From an uncultured Selenomonadaceae bacterium (GTDB taxonomy: Bacteria; Bacillota; Negativicutes; Selenomonadales; Selenomonadaceae), in the NCBI GenBank assembly GCA_937902665.1, contig CALELM010000045.1:1-64000 (forward strand): 64,000 nt of DNA, read 5' to 3'. Shown piece by piece: positions 26,601 to 34,809 of this stretch. The notes beneath the pieces were generated by a model, which saw only the letters and a program-made list of their open reading frames with translations, did not search any database and was not told the origin of the DNA. The number at the start of each line of letters is the position of its first letter. Positions within the stretch are counted from its first letter, which is position 1. Both the position numbers and the translations under genes were made by a program.

Positions 26601-27053
26601 ATGCAGACCCGGTGTTTCAATGATTGTTGTTGTCCGCAGGATATCCAACGGCATTTGCCGTTCAACATATGCGACCTTCTCACGCAGCATAGCTGCTTCT
26701 TCCGCATATTCTTCTGACATCAAACGGAAGAAATCAGCAAGGCTCACCTCTTCGCTCGTATCGTCTTGATAATGCAGTAAGAGGCGCTCCCTCTCCCCAT
26801 AGCACAGCTTTGCCACGAATGCCTTAATGGAAGCTTTATTTTCTCCCCAAAAAGCCTGTCCTGCCAAAGCCTGAAGCAAGGTCGTTTTTCCTACAGAGCT
26901 CTCGCCCATTACTATAACGACAATTGGATCCCTTGCTTTCTGGGCAGCTTCCGCTATTGGTGCAAAAAACTGCGCGTACTCTGTCTCCTTGCTCCAAGAG
27001 TCATAAAATTCATTAAAACAATCAAGGACACGTTGAACGGTCAACTCTTTCAT
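23646..27053 (-). CDS. Dynamin-like GTPase fused to 19 Sel1 repeats with C-terminal membrane tail
   Basis: A 1135-residue three-part protein. Residues about 40-260 form a GTPase domain with P-loop GESSVGKT (50-57), a G3-like ETPG (146-149, Asp replaced by Glu) and NKID (203-206), resembling bacterial dynamin-like proteins. About 150 helical residues follow, then two degenerate and 19 regular 36-residue Sel1-like (TPR-type) repeats, and finally about 20 hydrophobic residues at the very C terminus (CLVWLAVPAAGAGVIYHF) that look like a tail anchor. Function is unknown. The fold suggests a membrane-tethered GTPase with a long protein-binding solenoid. The frame is open to 27140, but the cysteine-rich extension looks untranslated; the ATG at 27053 follows AAAGGA. 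Neighbours are the exported amidase and the exported DUF4127 protein, and the genes look independently started. Confidence 0.85.
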   Translation of the reverse strand: MKELTVQRVLDCFNEFYDSWSKETEYAQFFAPIAEAAQKARDPIVVIVMGESSVGKTTLLQALAGQAFWGENKASIKAFVAKLCYGERERLLLHYQDDTSEEVSLADFFRLMSEEYAEEAAMLREKVAYVERQMPLDILRTTTIIETPGLHAIKKIHAEAMRVFMEQAEAILWVMDATKEASRAEVNVMKALASKVKILLVANKIDLLEQGVDLQQFLENLKKELAIDLQELMGISAKLAWEGKNLLRDDLTEKSNIGRLEEYLWDKMHSSKEKQVLDGLLDRFGDSALQIGTFLDGIRQKAQSYLDGNYAEYIKLRKQESMLQEMAESMLYPIYRYCEEARKNAAILNFLGVLHLAGIVVEKDRKKAIYFLEDAAVRHYRPAQSLLAELYDGDGDKVFYWNKLLAEKGDSETQYHLAEAYYNGTTVPKDKEEAFRWYQKAAEQGHAKAQNYLGDCYYEGDGVPENKVEAVKWYRKATRQGEAAAQNSLGYCYQFGEGIDANSVEAVKWYKKAAVQGNPLAQSNLGDCYLKGIGVAENEEEAVKWYQKAAEQGIDAAQVSLGDCYFEGRGIPKDTLEAVKWYQKAAAQGNVEAQSKLGACYGTGEGIEKNDAEAVKLYKTAAEKGNAEAQSKLGYCYSVGSGVEKNEAEAVKWYRKAAEQGDARAECWLGYCYRLGKGVEKDEAEAVRWYQKAAEQGEAKAECWLGYCYRLGKGVQKDETEAVKWYQKSAEQGNAKAECWLGYCYQSGIGVAQDEAEAVKWYQKAAEQGEAKAACWLGHCYQQGIGIAQDEAEAARWYKKSAEKGEADAQYLLGTYYQFGIGALKDESKAVKWYRKAAEQGNVKAQYALGDCYRKGTGIAKDEAEAVRWFQKAVEQGNVDAQNSLGDCYRMGTGTAKDEAEAVRWYRKAAEQGSAEAQTNLGDCFRFGRGIAEDKAEAVKWYEKAAKQGLAEAQNLLGFCFYRGIGIAEDKAMAARWYQKAAMQGHAVAQINLGDCYSEGNGVVKDSTQAVKWYRMAAEQGYAEAQSILGDCYGTGMGVAENPSEAFYWYHKAADQGDIMAQINLGDCYQFGKGIPADMEEAVKWYGKAAEKGSPEAKEKLRSCNAAAGKSSSKGCLVWLAVPAAGAGVIYHFLV
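23766..25817 (-). repeat. 108-bp tandem repeat array (19 Sel1 units)
   Basis: Nineteen consecutive 108-bp units, each encoding AQxxLGxCYxxGxGVxxDxxEAVKWYxKAAEQG-like sequence. No unit departs from 36 codons. Units 8 and 9 (about 25061-24846) are nearly identical in protein and DNA, as are parts of 10, which points to recent duplication or gene conversion. Confidence 0.9.
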
Positions 27054-27179
27054 GCAGAACCATATCCTTTCTTTATCCCTTGCCCCCCACACGCATGAGC
27101 AACAAGTATCTACATCACATACGCACCAAAGGGAACACACTCATTCTAATCAACATTTCCCCTGAAAAATTTTTGCATA

Positions 27180-28772
27180 TCAAAATTTATAGTCGATATC
27201 TGCTTCAAACATGCGATTCCATGGAAAAGAAATCTCCTCTATCCCTAGGTTCTTCGGATAGTCTATATTTTCCTTCACGAAAGATTTCAACATATTAAGT
27301 GCCCGGTAGCTGACGGTCTGCTTCTTGTCATCCAACCTTCCATAGACACCGTCCCCGCGAAACCATCCCAGTTGGCGTGCCACAGAATTGCGAATATTTG
27401 CCTGATATGCCCAGTCATCTAAATAGCGAACCAACAGAAGTTCATCCTTGTCCTCCTGCTTCATATTCCTTGCCAGCAATCCTTCCCCAATAGCAAACCC
27501 TGTGCTGTTTGTCGGCGTATTCCAGCCAGAATAGGAACGCAAACGAAAGAGCAATCCCCTTTTTCTCAGTTCCTCCATCAAGGCATTATCAGCCCCATTC
27601 GCATAAGCAATATCCGCAAGTGCAACAGGATAGCCTTTCTCTAAATGCTCCGAAATGATTTCAGCAAAATATCTTGACACGGTTTTTTCTTTGGTATCAT
27701 TCTTATAATCTGCCGCCTCAAAGGTTTTCCCATTCCGATTGGTGTTGACCAAAAGTACCAAATCCGCCTGCTCTGGCTGACGAACCTGCAATGCCCCTGC
27801 GACCGTGATAGCATCATGAATGGAAATTCCTATTTTCTCGTCCGAATACGCAGGCACTGTACTTTCCCCGCTGCCGATATTATACCGCACATAAACAAAC
27901 GGCGTTTCTTTCCTGTCTGCATTCACGGCACGGGACAGGAGCAGCATTCCCACCTCGTCAATGCCGGACATGGAACGATACTTTGAGGAAGTCAGTCCCT
28001 TGGCATACGTTTCCAAGTTTCTTCTCTCCATGTGCGTCTGCGAAAATGGCGCATTATCGTCACGTCCCAAGACCAAGTAATCAAACATTCCCTTTTGGGC
28101 AAGGTCGATGAGGTACTTGTTCGCCTCAAGATTCCGCTTTCTGCGTCCCAGCCAATCATTGAGCGAAGCTTCCGGTATCAGCTTCTGAAGAAATCCTATT
28201 TCTTTTTTCTCTCTGGCGCTGAGTCCTGAGACCTCCTCCTTGTCCTTCAATGCCGTGTATCTAAAAATATCTGCACCATATCCTGCATAGTATTCCGGCT
28301 CCATATGCCCAGATGCCTCACCTGAACGGGGAGTTCGCATGATAGAGCCAAACACATAGATCTGCATCTTGGGGTTTTCCTTGCGGAAGGACTGAAAACG
28401 CTTTGCCCTCTGCAAAATCTTTTCCTTGCTGTAATCATGCTTTCTGGAGCCCACTAAACTGCCATAGAGCATCGTATCGGAAGAAATCACTGCCGCCTTT
28501 GCGTTCTTGGCATTTGCTTCCATCCATTGCCAAAGCTCGTCCGGCTTTCCTAGGCTTTCGTTCGTTCCCATAATATTATCGGGGGGAACCTCTACCTCAT
28601 AGCCTAGCTTTTCCACAACCTCAACCGTCTGCTTTTCTGAAATTGGACGGTTGTCGTGCGGAACAAACAGTATTTTTTTTACCTCCGGCTTCTTTGCTGA
28701 TGCGATTGGCATCGCCATCATCACCACGCAAAGCACGCACATTGCTGCTACAACCTTTTTATGGAAAACCAA
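27180..28772 (-). CDS. DUF4127 family exported protein
   Basis: A 530-residue protein matching my recollection of the DUF4127 family, whose function is unknown. It has a signal peptide (residues 1-26, ending ASA) and then the family's opening segment ILFVPHDNRPISEKQT, which recalls a periplasmic hydrolase or isomerase fold, with further conserved stretches such as LGRDDNAPFSQTHMER, LLVNTNRNG and LADIAYANGADN. Many conserved Asp, Asn, Arg and His residues suggest an enzyme acting outside the membrane (inference). The start is a TTG with AGGAGG eight bases upstream; no ATG fits. It follows a repeat element and precedes the GTPase-Sel1 gene, 127 bases away. Confidence 0.8.
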   Translation of the reverse strand: MVFHKKVVAAMCVLCVVMMAMPIASAKKPEVKKILFVPHDNRPISEKQTVEVVEKLGYEVEVPPDNIMGTNESLGKPDELWQWMEANAKNAKAAVISSDTMLYGSLVGSRKHDYSKEKILQRAKRFQSFRKENPKMQIYVFGSIMRTPRSGEASGHMEPEYYAGYGADIFRYTALKDKEEVSGLSAREKKEIGFLQKLIPEASLNDWLGRRKRNLEANKYLIDLAQKGMFDYLVLGRDDNAPFSQTHMERRNLETYAKGLTSSKYRSMSGIDEVGMLLLSRAVNADRKETPFVYVRYNIGSGESTVPAYSDEKIGISIHDAITVAGALQVRQPEQADLVLLVNTNRNGKTFEAADYKNDTKEKTVSRYFAEIISEHLEKGYPVALADIAYANGADNALMEELRKRGLLFRLRSYSGWNTPTNSTGFAIGEGLLARNMKQEDKDELLLVRYLDDWAYQANIRNSVARQLGWFRGDGVYGRLDDKKQTVSYRALNMLKSFVKENIDYPKNLGIEEISFPWNRMFEADIDYKF

Positions 28773-28869
28773 AAATCTCTCCTCCTAATAACATGAATTT
28801 TTATGAACTAAATTATAACGCCATTGTTCAAGAAAATGCCATAAGCATTTTCCCTCCAATTTGCGTTTC

Positions 28870-28961
28870 AACGAAGCGGGAGATATGCTCACCGCTTGTT
28901 AAAATTTGGCTTCCCCCACTTACAGCAAGCTGTTGAAGAAGGGGACATTTAGCTTCGTTAT
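28870..28961. repeat. Dispersed palindromic repeat, copy 2
   Basis: The 28911-28948 core is identical to 2-39. Here the whole element is framed by an inverted pair, AACGAAGC (28870-28877) and GCTTCGTT (28952-28959), giving a roughly 90-base unit with an inner hairpin (TCCCC with GGGGA, ACAGC-AA-GCTGT). It abuts the stop of the DUF2225 gene. No T-run follows the inner hairpin on the minus strand, so it is not a classic terminator. The interval 28773-28869 otherwise shows only AT-rich sequence. Confidence 0.65.
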
Positions 28962-28962
28962 T

Positions 28963-29673
28963 TCAGCTTTTTTCAGCCACATTCTCTTCTTTTTTTGCCT
29001 GCGCACGCCGTTCCTTGACCTCATGCCAAAGATCGCGCGCCCTCTTGAATGTTGGAAACTCCATCGTGCGAACCCTCTGGTCGCTGATAATGCGGCTCAA
29101 ATGCTGTGCTGTCTGCTCAAAATCTCCCAACCGAAAATAAATCGCCCCAACCAAATAAAGTGCCAGATTATCTGTCATCTTGCCAAAGGGGTACGTTTCC
29201 GTTGCCAACGACTGATCATAAAGCTCGGCAGCCTTTCGCATGGCAGCAGCTTCCTTTTCTGCTTCCCCTGAGTCGCGATAAAGCCACGCCATTGCCAAGT
29301 AAAGCCCTGCACGGGAATTCAATGGTGCCCCCATCATTTCCTCAAAATAAATAGCCAATTTATAGAAAGCAACTGCATCAGGCAAGGATCTTTCTTCAAA
29401 AAATTCGATAGAAATCTTTTTCTCTTCCAAAAAGTCCCTGACTTTCTGCTTCTTATGCGAAGACATTGGTGAAGTGAACCTCTTTTCCTCCGCGGCATAC
29501 CCGCAATGCTCACAAAACCAAATCTTATAATAATATGGATTGAAATCCCTGTAATGCACACAAAAATCTTCATCGACCTTCTGTGCCAAAATTCTGGATT
29601 TCGTTTTTATAATACGAGTCATTTTTCCGCACATCGGACATTCTCTGTCTACAACATAGGTATGTTCGCCCAT
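28963..29673 (-). CDS. DUF2225 family protein
   Basis: A 236-residue cytoplasmic protein of the DUF2225 type. The N terminus carries two C-x2-C pairs (CPMC and CEHC) about 45 residues apart that probably form a zinc-binding site. The C-terminal two thirds is helical with TPR-like character (KLAIYFEEMMGAPLNSRAGLYLAMAWLYRD). Function is unknown. The ATG at 29673 has GGGAGG seven bases upstream and is preferred over the open extension to 29697. It lies between the glycogen cluster terminator and copy 2 of the palindromic repeat. Confidence 0.82.
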   Translation of the reverse strand: MGEHTYVVDRECPMCGKMTRIIKTKSRILAQKVDEDFCVHYRDFNPYYYKIWFCEHCGYAAEEKRFTSPMSSHKKQKVRDFLEEKKISIEFFEERSLPDAVAFYKLAIYFEEMMGAPLNSRAGLYLAMAWLYRDSGEAEKEAAAMRKAAELYDQSLATETYPFGKMTDNLALYLVGAIYFRLGDFEQTAQHLSRIISDQRVRTMEFPTFKRARDLWHEVKERRAQAKKEENVAEKS

Positions 29674-29720
29674 AACAAAACCTCCCTTCGCACTCACTAC
29701 TTTTCATAGAATACCACAAG

Positions 29721-29753
29721 AAAAACAAAAAAGGAAGGGAACTTGTCCCTTCC
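29721..29753 (-). terminator. Terminator of the glycogen cluster
   Basis: On the minus strand GGAAGGGA and TCCCTTCC form a perfect 8-bp stem with a 5-base loop, followed by TTTTTTGTTTTT. It lies just after the GH13-GH77 gene. Confidence 0.92.
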
Positions 29754-29768
29754 TCATGAAGCGCCCAT

Positions 29769-32700
29769 TTATTTTTTTTGTATCCTGCCGTATTGCTCGC
29801 AAAGTGTCTTGATCTTCTTTGCGTCGAGAGCAAGACGGTAATCCGGCTTCAAGCACCACTTCCAGTTAATGCCAACCGTTCCCGGAAGATTCATGCGGTT
29901 GCGGCTGTCCAAATGCAGGAAATCCTGCATAGGAATCACTGCTAAACGAGCTTCTGTTTCATAAGCAAACTCAATCAGCTTCTCACAAATTTTTTCTGGC
30001 TTCCCTGCATCTGCCTGAAGCACATTCGCAATGCTTGCCCGCTGGCGGTCATCCAAGTCCTCCATGAACCAGCCCACAGTCGTATTGTTGTCATGTGTCC
30101 CCGTATAAACGATACTGTTTTCCGAAGTCGTTGCTCCCATGCGTCCCTGCTCATTGAAATGCAGTTCAAAATGTAGAACCTTCATTCCTGGAAAACCACA
30201 CTCCGCACGAAGAGCTTCCACCTCGTCTGTAATTATGCCAAGATCCTCTGCCACAATGGAAACATCGCCAAGCTCCTCACGCAGTGCATCAAAGAACGGC
30301 TTTCCGGGGCCTTTCACCCAACGCCCATTGATTGCCGTCTTTGCCTTGCCGTCCACTTCCCAGAACGACTCAAATCCACGGAAATGATCCACTCGCACAA
30401 TGTCCACAAGCTCATACAGCTTCTTGAAGCGTTTTTTCCACCACGAATATCCTGACTTCTTCATTGCCTCCCAGTCATACTGCGGATTCCCCCACAGCTG
30501 TCCCGTGGCACTGAAATAATCTGGCGGTACTCCTGCAACAGTTTTTGGTGTTCCTTCTTCATTCAAATCAAAAATTTCTTGGTTTGCCCATGCATCAGCA
30601 CTGTCCTGCGACACAAAGATTGGCATATCTCCAAGAATCTTGATTCCCTTGGATCGTGCATACTCATGCAGACGATTCCATTGAACAGAAAATACATACT
30701 GCACAAACTTCTCATAGCCCATGCGTTCTGCCAGCTTCTTCTTCAAGATCTTCAAGGTTTCCGGATCCCTTTGCTTGACCAAGTCAGGCCACTTCGTCCA
30801 CTCCAAATCCTTGAATTCTTTTTTGCATGCTTGGAAAAGTGCATAATCCTCCAGCCAGTAAGCTTCTTTCTCGCAGAAAGCAACATAGTCCATGTCCTTT
30901 TCTGCCTTGCCCGCAAACTGTGCATAGGCTTTCTTCAGGCACTTGCTTTTAAATGCCCACACTCGTTCAAAGTCCACGAAAGAACTGCTGCTTGCATAGA
31001 CTACCTTTGCTTCTGCGGCACTGAGCCATTTCCTATCGATCAGGTCATCCAAATCAATCAGCATAGGATTTCCTGCAAACGCTGAGGGTGACTGGTACGG
31101 GGAATAGCCAAAGCCAACGGGTCCAAGCGGCAGAACCTGCCAAACAGACTGTCCCGCTTCCTGCAGAAAATCAACAAAACTGTAGGCGGACTTTCCCAAA
31201 TCGCCAATACCATACTTCGTAGGCAGGGAAGTTGGATGCAAAAGAATTCCCGCCAAACGCTCATGCGTTCTTGGCTTGCGAACCAAGTGCAGCAAAGCTC
31301 CCTTCAACGGATCTAATTTCAAGGATAAATGTCCGCGAATCACGGATATTTCCTTCTTTTCCTCCGCCAATACGTTCTCAAAGACTCCATCTGCAAAATC
31401 ACTGACATCCAGTGTTACCTGTTTGCTCTCCGAGCAGTTGCGGTTAAATGCCACAATATAGACATCATTTTCTGCAGCTTGTCCGAAAACGTCCTTTCCT
31501 GCACGTATAATTCTTGCATAAACAATAACCTCGCCCTCTGCGTAAAGTGGCAAAAGCTCACCAGTCTGCAAAGCAACGTGCGCATTTCTTTCCGCAATGC
31601 ATTTCCTGTACCATGCCTGAATCTCTTTGTCACCGCCATCCCAGCAGTACGGACGGCGATTGGTCGGATCCTTGAAGCCCTGCATGCCAATTTCATCACC
31701 GTAATAAATGCAGGGAACGCCCGGATAGGTCATCTGCCAAAGTGCTGCCATCATCAGCCTTCCCTTGCCGATACGGTACCGCTCCTCATCTAAGCAATAC
31801 TCCACTTGGCGAATTGCCGGCATGCCATCATAATATGGAGCCTCACCCAAAATCGTAATGGCTCTCTGCACATCATGGCTTCCAATCAGATTCATCATGG
31901 CATAAAAATTCTCTTTTGGATAATTTTCACGCAGGCTTTCCATTCTTCTCTGGCAAACAGATCCATCAATATATCCAAGCAAATAATCCAGCAAATGCTT
32001 GCGGAACGGATAATTCATCGCAGAATCCATTTCCCTGCCGCAAAGATATTCCCTTGGTACACCATAGGCTACCTTATTGGATGCATCCTCCCATACCTCG
32101 CCAATCATGACAGCATCTGGATTCGTTGCCTTCAGCTCACGATAAAAAGCTTGGGAAAAAGTTGCCGGAAGCTCATCAATAACGTCCAGCCTCCAACCGC
32201 TGACACCTTCCTTCATCCAATGATGCATCACGCTGTCCTCGGAATGAATAATGAAGTCCATATAGGAAGGTGTCGTTTCCGTGACATTCGGCAAGGTGTT
32301 GAAACCCCACCAGCTATCATACTCATTCGGGTAATTGCGGAAATTGTACCACTCATAATAAGGTGATTCCTTGGATTGGAATGCCCCAACGGTATCGTAC
32401 ATGCCTGCACGGTTAAAATACTTGCTGTTGCTCCCCGTATGGCTGAATACACCATCAATAATGACATGGATTCCCATGTCCCTTGCCTTGTCAACGAAGT
32501 CCTTGAATTCCTCGTTCGTTCCAAGAATCGGATCTATTTTATGATAATCGCCCGTATCGTAATGATGATTGCTTTCCGACTCAAATACAGGATTCAAATA
32601 AATGGTGCTGATTCCAAGCTCCTTCAAGTAATCCAGCTTCTTCTTGAGTCCCTTGATATTCCCGCCAAAGAAATCATACGCCACAATTTCCTTGGTGTCC

Positions 32701-33233
32701 GGATCCTTGTAATAGCAGGGATCATCCTTCCATGAAGTATGCAGAACGGCTCCCTTTTTTTCGATAATCTCGTTACCTTCCCGGCAAAATCTGTCAGGGA
32801 AAATTTGGTACATGACGGAATGCTTGAACCAGTCAGGGGTCTTTGCCCCTTTTTCGTATACCGTAATCTGATAGGACGGCGGCGCATTGTCATAAAGTTC
32901 ACCAATACCGCCGAGCATTTCCGGATTATTCCCATAATATTTCGTTTTCGAAACGGCTTCAATAATAAAATAATACCACAGCAGGCAGCCTCTCTCAGGC
33001 ATTGTTATATCTGCATAATAAAAACATTCTTCCTCAGACTTTCTCTTTTCCGAAAGAACAACGATCTGCTCTCCCGTGCGTTCCTGCCATAATCGGAGCA
33101 ATACCTGCCTCACTTGTTCCTTGGCTTGAACAAGAATTCCCAAACGCAGTACCGATCCAGCCTCCGTTGCACCCACAACAGAACGGTAATACAAATCCTG
33201 CGAGTTATGTACTACGTTACTTCGTTCCAACAT
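29769..33233 (-). CDS. GH13 alpha-glucosidase/debranching-type enzyme fused to GH77 4-alpha-glucanotransferase
   Basis: A 1154-residue two-enzyme fusion. Residues about 1-125 look like an N-terminal starch-binding or CBM34-like domain. Residues about 135-600 form a GH13 barrel with the four conserved regions: the nucleophile Asp in GWRLDVIDE (about 350), the acid/base Glu in MIGEVWED (about 379) and the third Asp in IGSHDVQR (about 454). From about residue 660 the protein is a complete MalQ-type amylomaltase with LHPTSLPTKYGIGDLG, VRVDHFRGFE, VAEDLG and THDNN motifs. Likely role: debranch or hydrolyse glycogen-derived oligosaccharides and disproportionate the maltodextrins left by phosphorylase. 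The ATG at 33233 has AGAGGG seven bases upstream; a GTG directly before it is the alternative. It is the last gene of the glycogen run. Confidence 0.9.
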   Translation of the reverse strand: MLERSNVVHNSQDLYYRSVVGATEAGSVLRLGILVQAKEQVRQVLLRLWQERTGEQIVVLSEKRKSEEECFYYADITMPERGCLLWYYFIIEAVSKTKYYGNNPEMLGGIGELYDNAPPSYQITVYEKGAKTPDWFKHSVMYQIFPDRFCREGNEIIEKKGAVLHTSWKDDPCYYKDPDTKEIVAYDFFGGNIKGLKKKLDYLKELGISTIYLNPVFESESNHHYDTGDYHKIDPILGTNEEFKDFVDKARDMGIHVIIDGVFSHTGSNSKYFNRAGMYDTVGAFQSKESPYYEWYNFRNYPNEYDSWWGFNTLPNVTETTPSYMDFIIHSEDSVMHHWMKEGVSGWRLDVIDELPATFSQAFYRELKATNPDAVMIGEVWEDASNKVAYGVPREYLCGREMDSAMNYPFRKHLLDYLLGYIDGSVCQRRMESLRENYPKENFYAMMNLIGSHDVQRAITILGEAPYYDGMPAIRQVEYCLDEERYRIGKGRLMMAALWQMTYPGVPCIYYGDEIGMQGFKDPTNRRPYCWDGGDKEIQAWYRKCIAERNAHVALQTGELLPLYAEGEVIVYARIIRAGKDVFGQAAENDVYIVAFNRNCSESKQVTLDVSDFADGVFENVLAEEKKEISVIRGHLSLKLDPLKGALLHLVRKPRTHERLAGILLHPTSLPTKYGIGDLGKSAYSFVDFLQEAGQSVWQVLPLGPVGFGYSPYQSPSAFAGNPMLIDLDDLIDRKWLSAAEAKVVYASSSSFVDFERVWAFKSKCLKKAYAQFAGKAEKDMDYVAFCEKEAYWLEDYALFQACKKEFKDLEWTKWPDLVKQRDPETLKILKKKLAERMGYEKFVQYVFSVQWNRLHEYARSKGIKILGDMPIFVSQDSADAWANQEIFDLNEEGTPKTVAGVPPDYFSATGQLWGNPQYDWEAMKKSGYSWWKKRFKKLYELVDIVRVDHFRGFESFWEVDGKAKTAINGRWVKGPGKPFFDALREELGDVSIVAEDLGIITDEVEALRAECGFPGMKVLHFELHFNEQGRMGATTSENSIVYTGTHDNNTTVGWFMEDLDDRQRASIANVLQADAGKPEKICEKLIEFAYETEARLAVIPMQDFLHLDSRNRMNLPGTVGINWKWCLKPDYRLALDAKKIKTLCEQYGRIQKK

Positions 33234-33263
33234 CACTTCACCCTCTCAGAAATAAATGAAAAC

Positions 33264-33292
33264 AGCCCGGCGAAGGGGGGATTCACCGGGCC
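33264..33292 (-). terminator. Hairpin between glgA and the GH13-GH77 gene
   Basis: On the minus strand GCCCGGTGAA and TTCGCCGGGC form a strong stem around a C-rich loop, followed by TGTTTTCATTT. It may act as a partial terminator that lowers expression of the last gene relative to glgA, or as an mRNA-stabilising hairpin. Confidence 0.55.
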
Positions 33293-33310
33293 AAAAGCAA
33301 TTAGATGACT

Positions 33311-34747
33311 TTACTTTGCCAGAAGCTTCTCATACAGCTTGCAATATTCTTTTGCAGACTCTGTCCAACTGTAATCCGTATTCATTGCATTCTGGATAAT
33401 CGTATTCCAAAATACTGGATTCTCATAGGTACTCAAGGCCTTCTTCAAAGAATACATCATCTCATGTGCATTATAATCCTTGAACAAGAAGCCATTGCCC
33501 TCGCCCGTGTACTTGTCAAACTGCTGTACCGTATCCTTCAGTCCTCCAGTCTCGCGAACCACCGGAATAGAACCATAACGCATAGCAATCAACTGACCAA
33601 TACCACAAGGCTCATAGTTGGACGGCATCAAGAAGATATCCGAAGCCGCATAAATCCGCTGCGCAAGGTCATTGGAGAAGCGAATATTCCCCGAAACCTT
33701 TGTCGGGAACCGCCAAGCCAATCCCTTGAACCAGTCCTCATATACCTTATCGCCCGTCCCCAGCATAACAAACTGAATATTCTCATGCTGCAGGATCTCA
33801 TCCATAATACGAACGATCAAGTCCATGCCCTTTGCCTCGACCAAACGGGAAACCAAGGCTACCATAGGGATTTTGCGGCTCACGGGAAGTCCCAAAAGCT
33901 TTTGGAGCTCCACCTTGTTGTCGTGCTTGCGATCTCTGGTACCGGCATCGTAGGTCTCAAACAAAGCCTTGTCCGTTGCAGGATTGTAAACATCATAGTC
34001 AATACCATTCACGATACCATAGAGATCCTCACTGCGGCTGCGGAGCAATCCATCCAAATGCTCGCCATAATATTCATACTGAATCTCCTTGGCATAGGTA
34101 CGGCTGACCGTGCTGATATAATCGGCATAAACCATGCCGCCCTTCATGAAATTCACTGCATTGTAGAATTCCAAGTCACCATTGTTGTAGTACTTCCAAT
34201 CAATACCAAGAGTATCCTCCATGATGTCCTTTGGGAACACGCCCTGATACTTCAAGTTGTGGATCGTGTACAGAGTCCGAATTCTCTCATAGCGTTCATC
34301 ACCCTGATGCTCCAGCTTCAGAAGCACATTCACAAGACCGGCATGCCAGTCATTCGTGTGAATAATATCCGGCCAAAAATCAATTTGCGGAAGCATTTCC
34401 AAAACGCCGCGGCAGAAGAAGGAGAAGCGTTCTGCATCATCATCATAGCCATAGAAGCCTTCTCTGTCAAAATAATCCTGATTATCAATGAAGTAATAAG
34501 TGACACCGTTTTGGACATACTTGTCAATTCCAAAAAACTTGGACCGCCAAGAAACATTGAGCGTACTATCGTAGACATGCTCCATGTTATTACGGTATTC
34601 TTCTGAAATCTTACCAAACTTTGGCATAACAACACGGATGTCCACGTTCTCCAACTGCAATGCCTGCGGCAAGGAACCTGCTACATCTGCCAATCCGCCA
34701 GTCTTGACAAAAGGTACTGCTTCCGATACCACATACAAAACTTTCAT
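33311..34747 (-). CDS. glgA: Glycogen synthase (ADP-glucose type)
   Basis: A GT5 glycosyltransferase that extends alpha-1,4-glucan chains from ADP-glucose. The 478-residue protein begins with the donor-binding KTGGLADVAGSLP motif (residues 15-27) and has the C-terminal PSNYEPCGIGQLIAMRYG motif containing the conserved catalytic Glu region. The ATG has a GGGGG-type site at normal spacing. It follows glgB by about 60 bases and precedes the GH13-GH77 fusion. Confidence 0.97.
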   Translation of the reverse strand: MKVLYVVSEAVPFVKTGGLADVAGSLPQALQLENVDIRVVMPKFGKISEEYRNNMEHVYDSTLNVSWRSKFFGIDKYVQNGVTYYFIDNQDYFDREGFYGYDDDAERFSFFCRGVLEMLPQIDFWPDIIHTNDWHAGLVNVLLKLEHQGDERYERIRTLYTIHNLKYQGVFPKDIMEDTLGIDWKYYNNGDLEFYNAVNFMKGGMVYADYISTVSRTYAKEIQYEYYGEHLDGLLRSRSEDLYGIVNGIDYDVYNPATDKALFETYDAGTRDRKHDNKVELQKLLGLPVSRKIPMVALVSRLVEAKGMDLIVRIMDEILQHENIQFVMLGTGDKVYEDWFKGLAWRFPTKVSGNIRFSNDLAQRIYAASDIFLMPSNYEPCGIGQLIAMRYGSIPVVRETGGLKDTVQQFDKYTGEGNGFLFKDYNAHEMMYSLKKALSTYENPVFWNTIIQNAMNTDYSWTESAKEYCKLYEKLLAK

Positions 34748-34809
34748 TCGATTATCCCCCTTACCTAACTCATATCAAAAAATTCAAAGAGATATCCCAA
34801 ACACCTCTG

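Noticed and set aside
27054..27140. N-terminal extension of the GTPase-Sel1 protein
   Set aside because: Cys/Trp-rich, no ribosome site for the upstream start; the ATG at 27053 suits better.
33305..34606. Long plus-strand open frame opposite glgA
   Set aside because: It is antisense to a clear glgA, has no family motifs, and its residue composition is that of a shadow frame.
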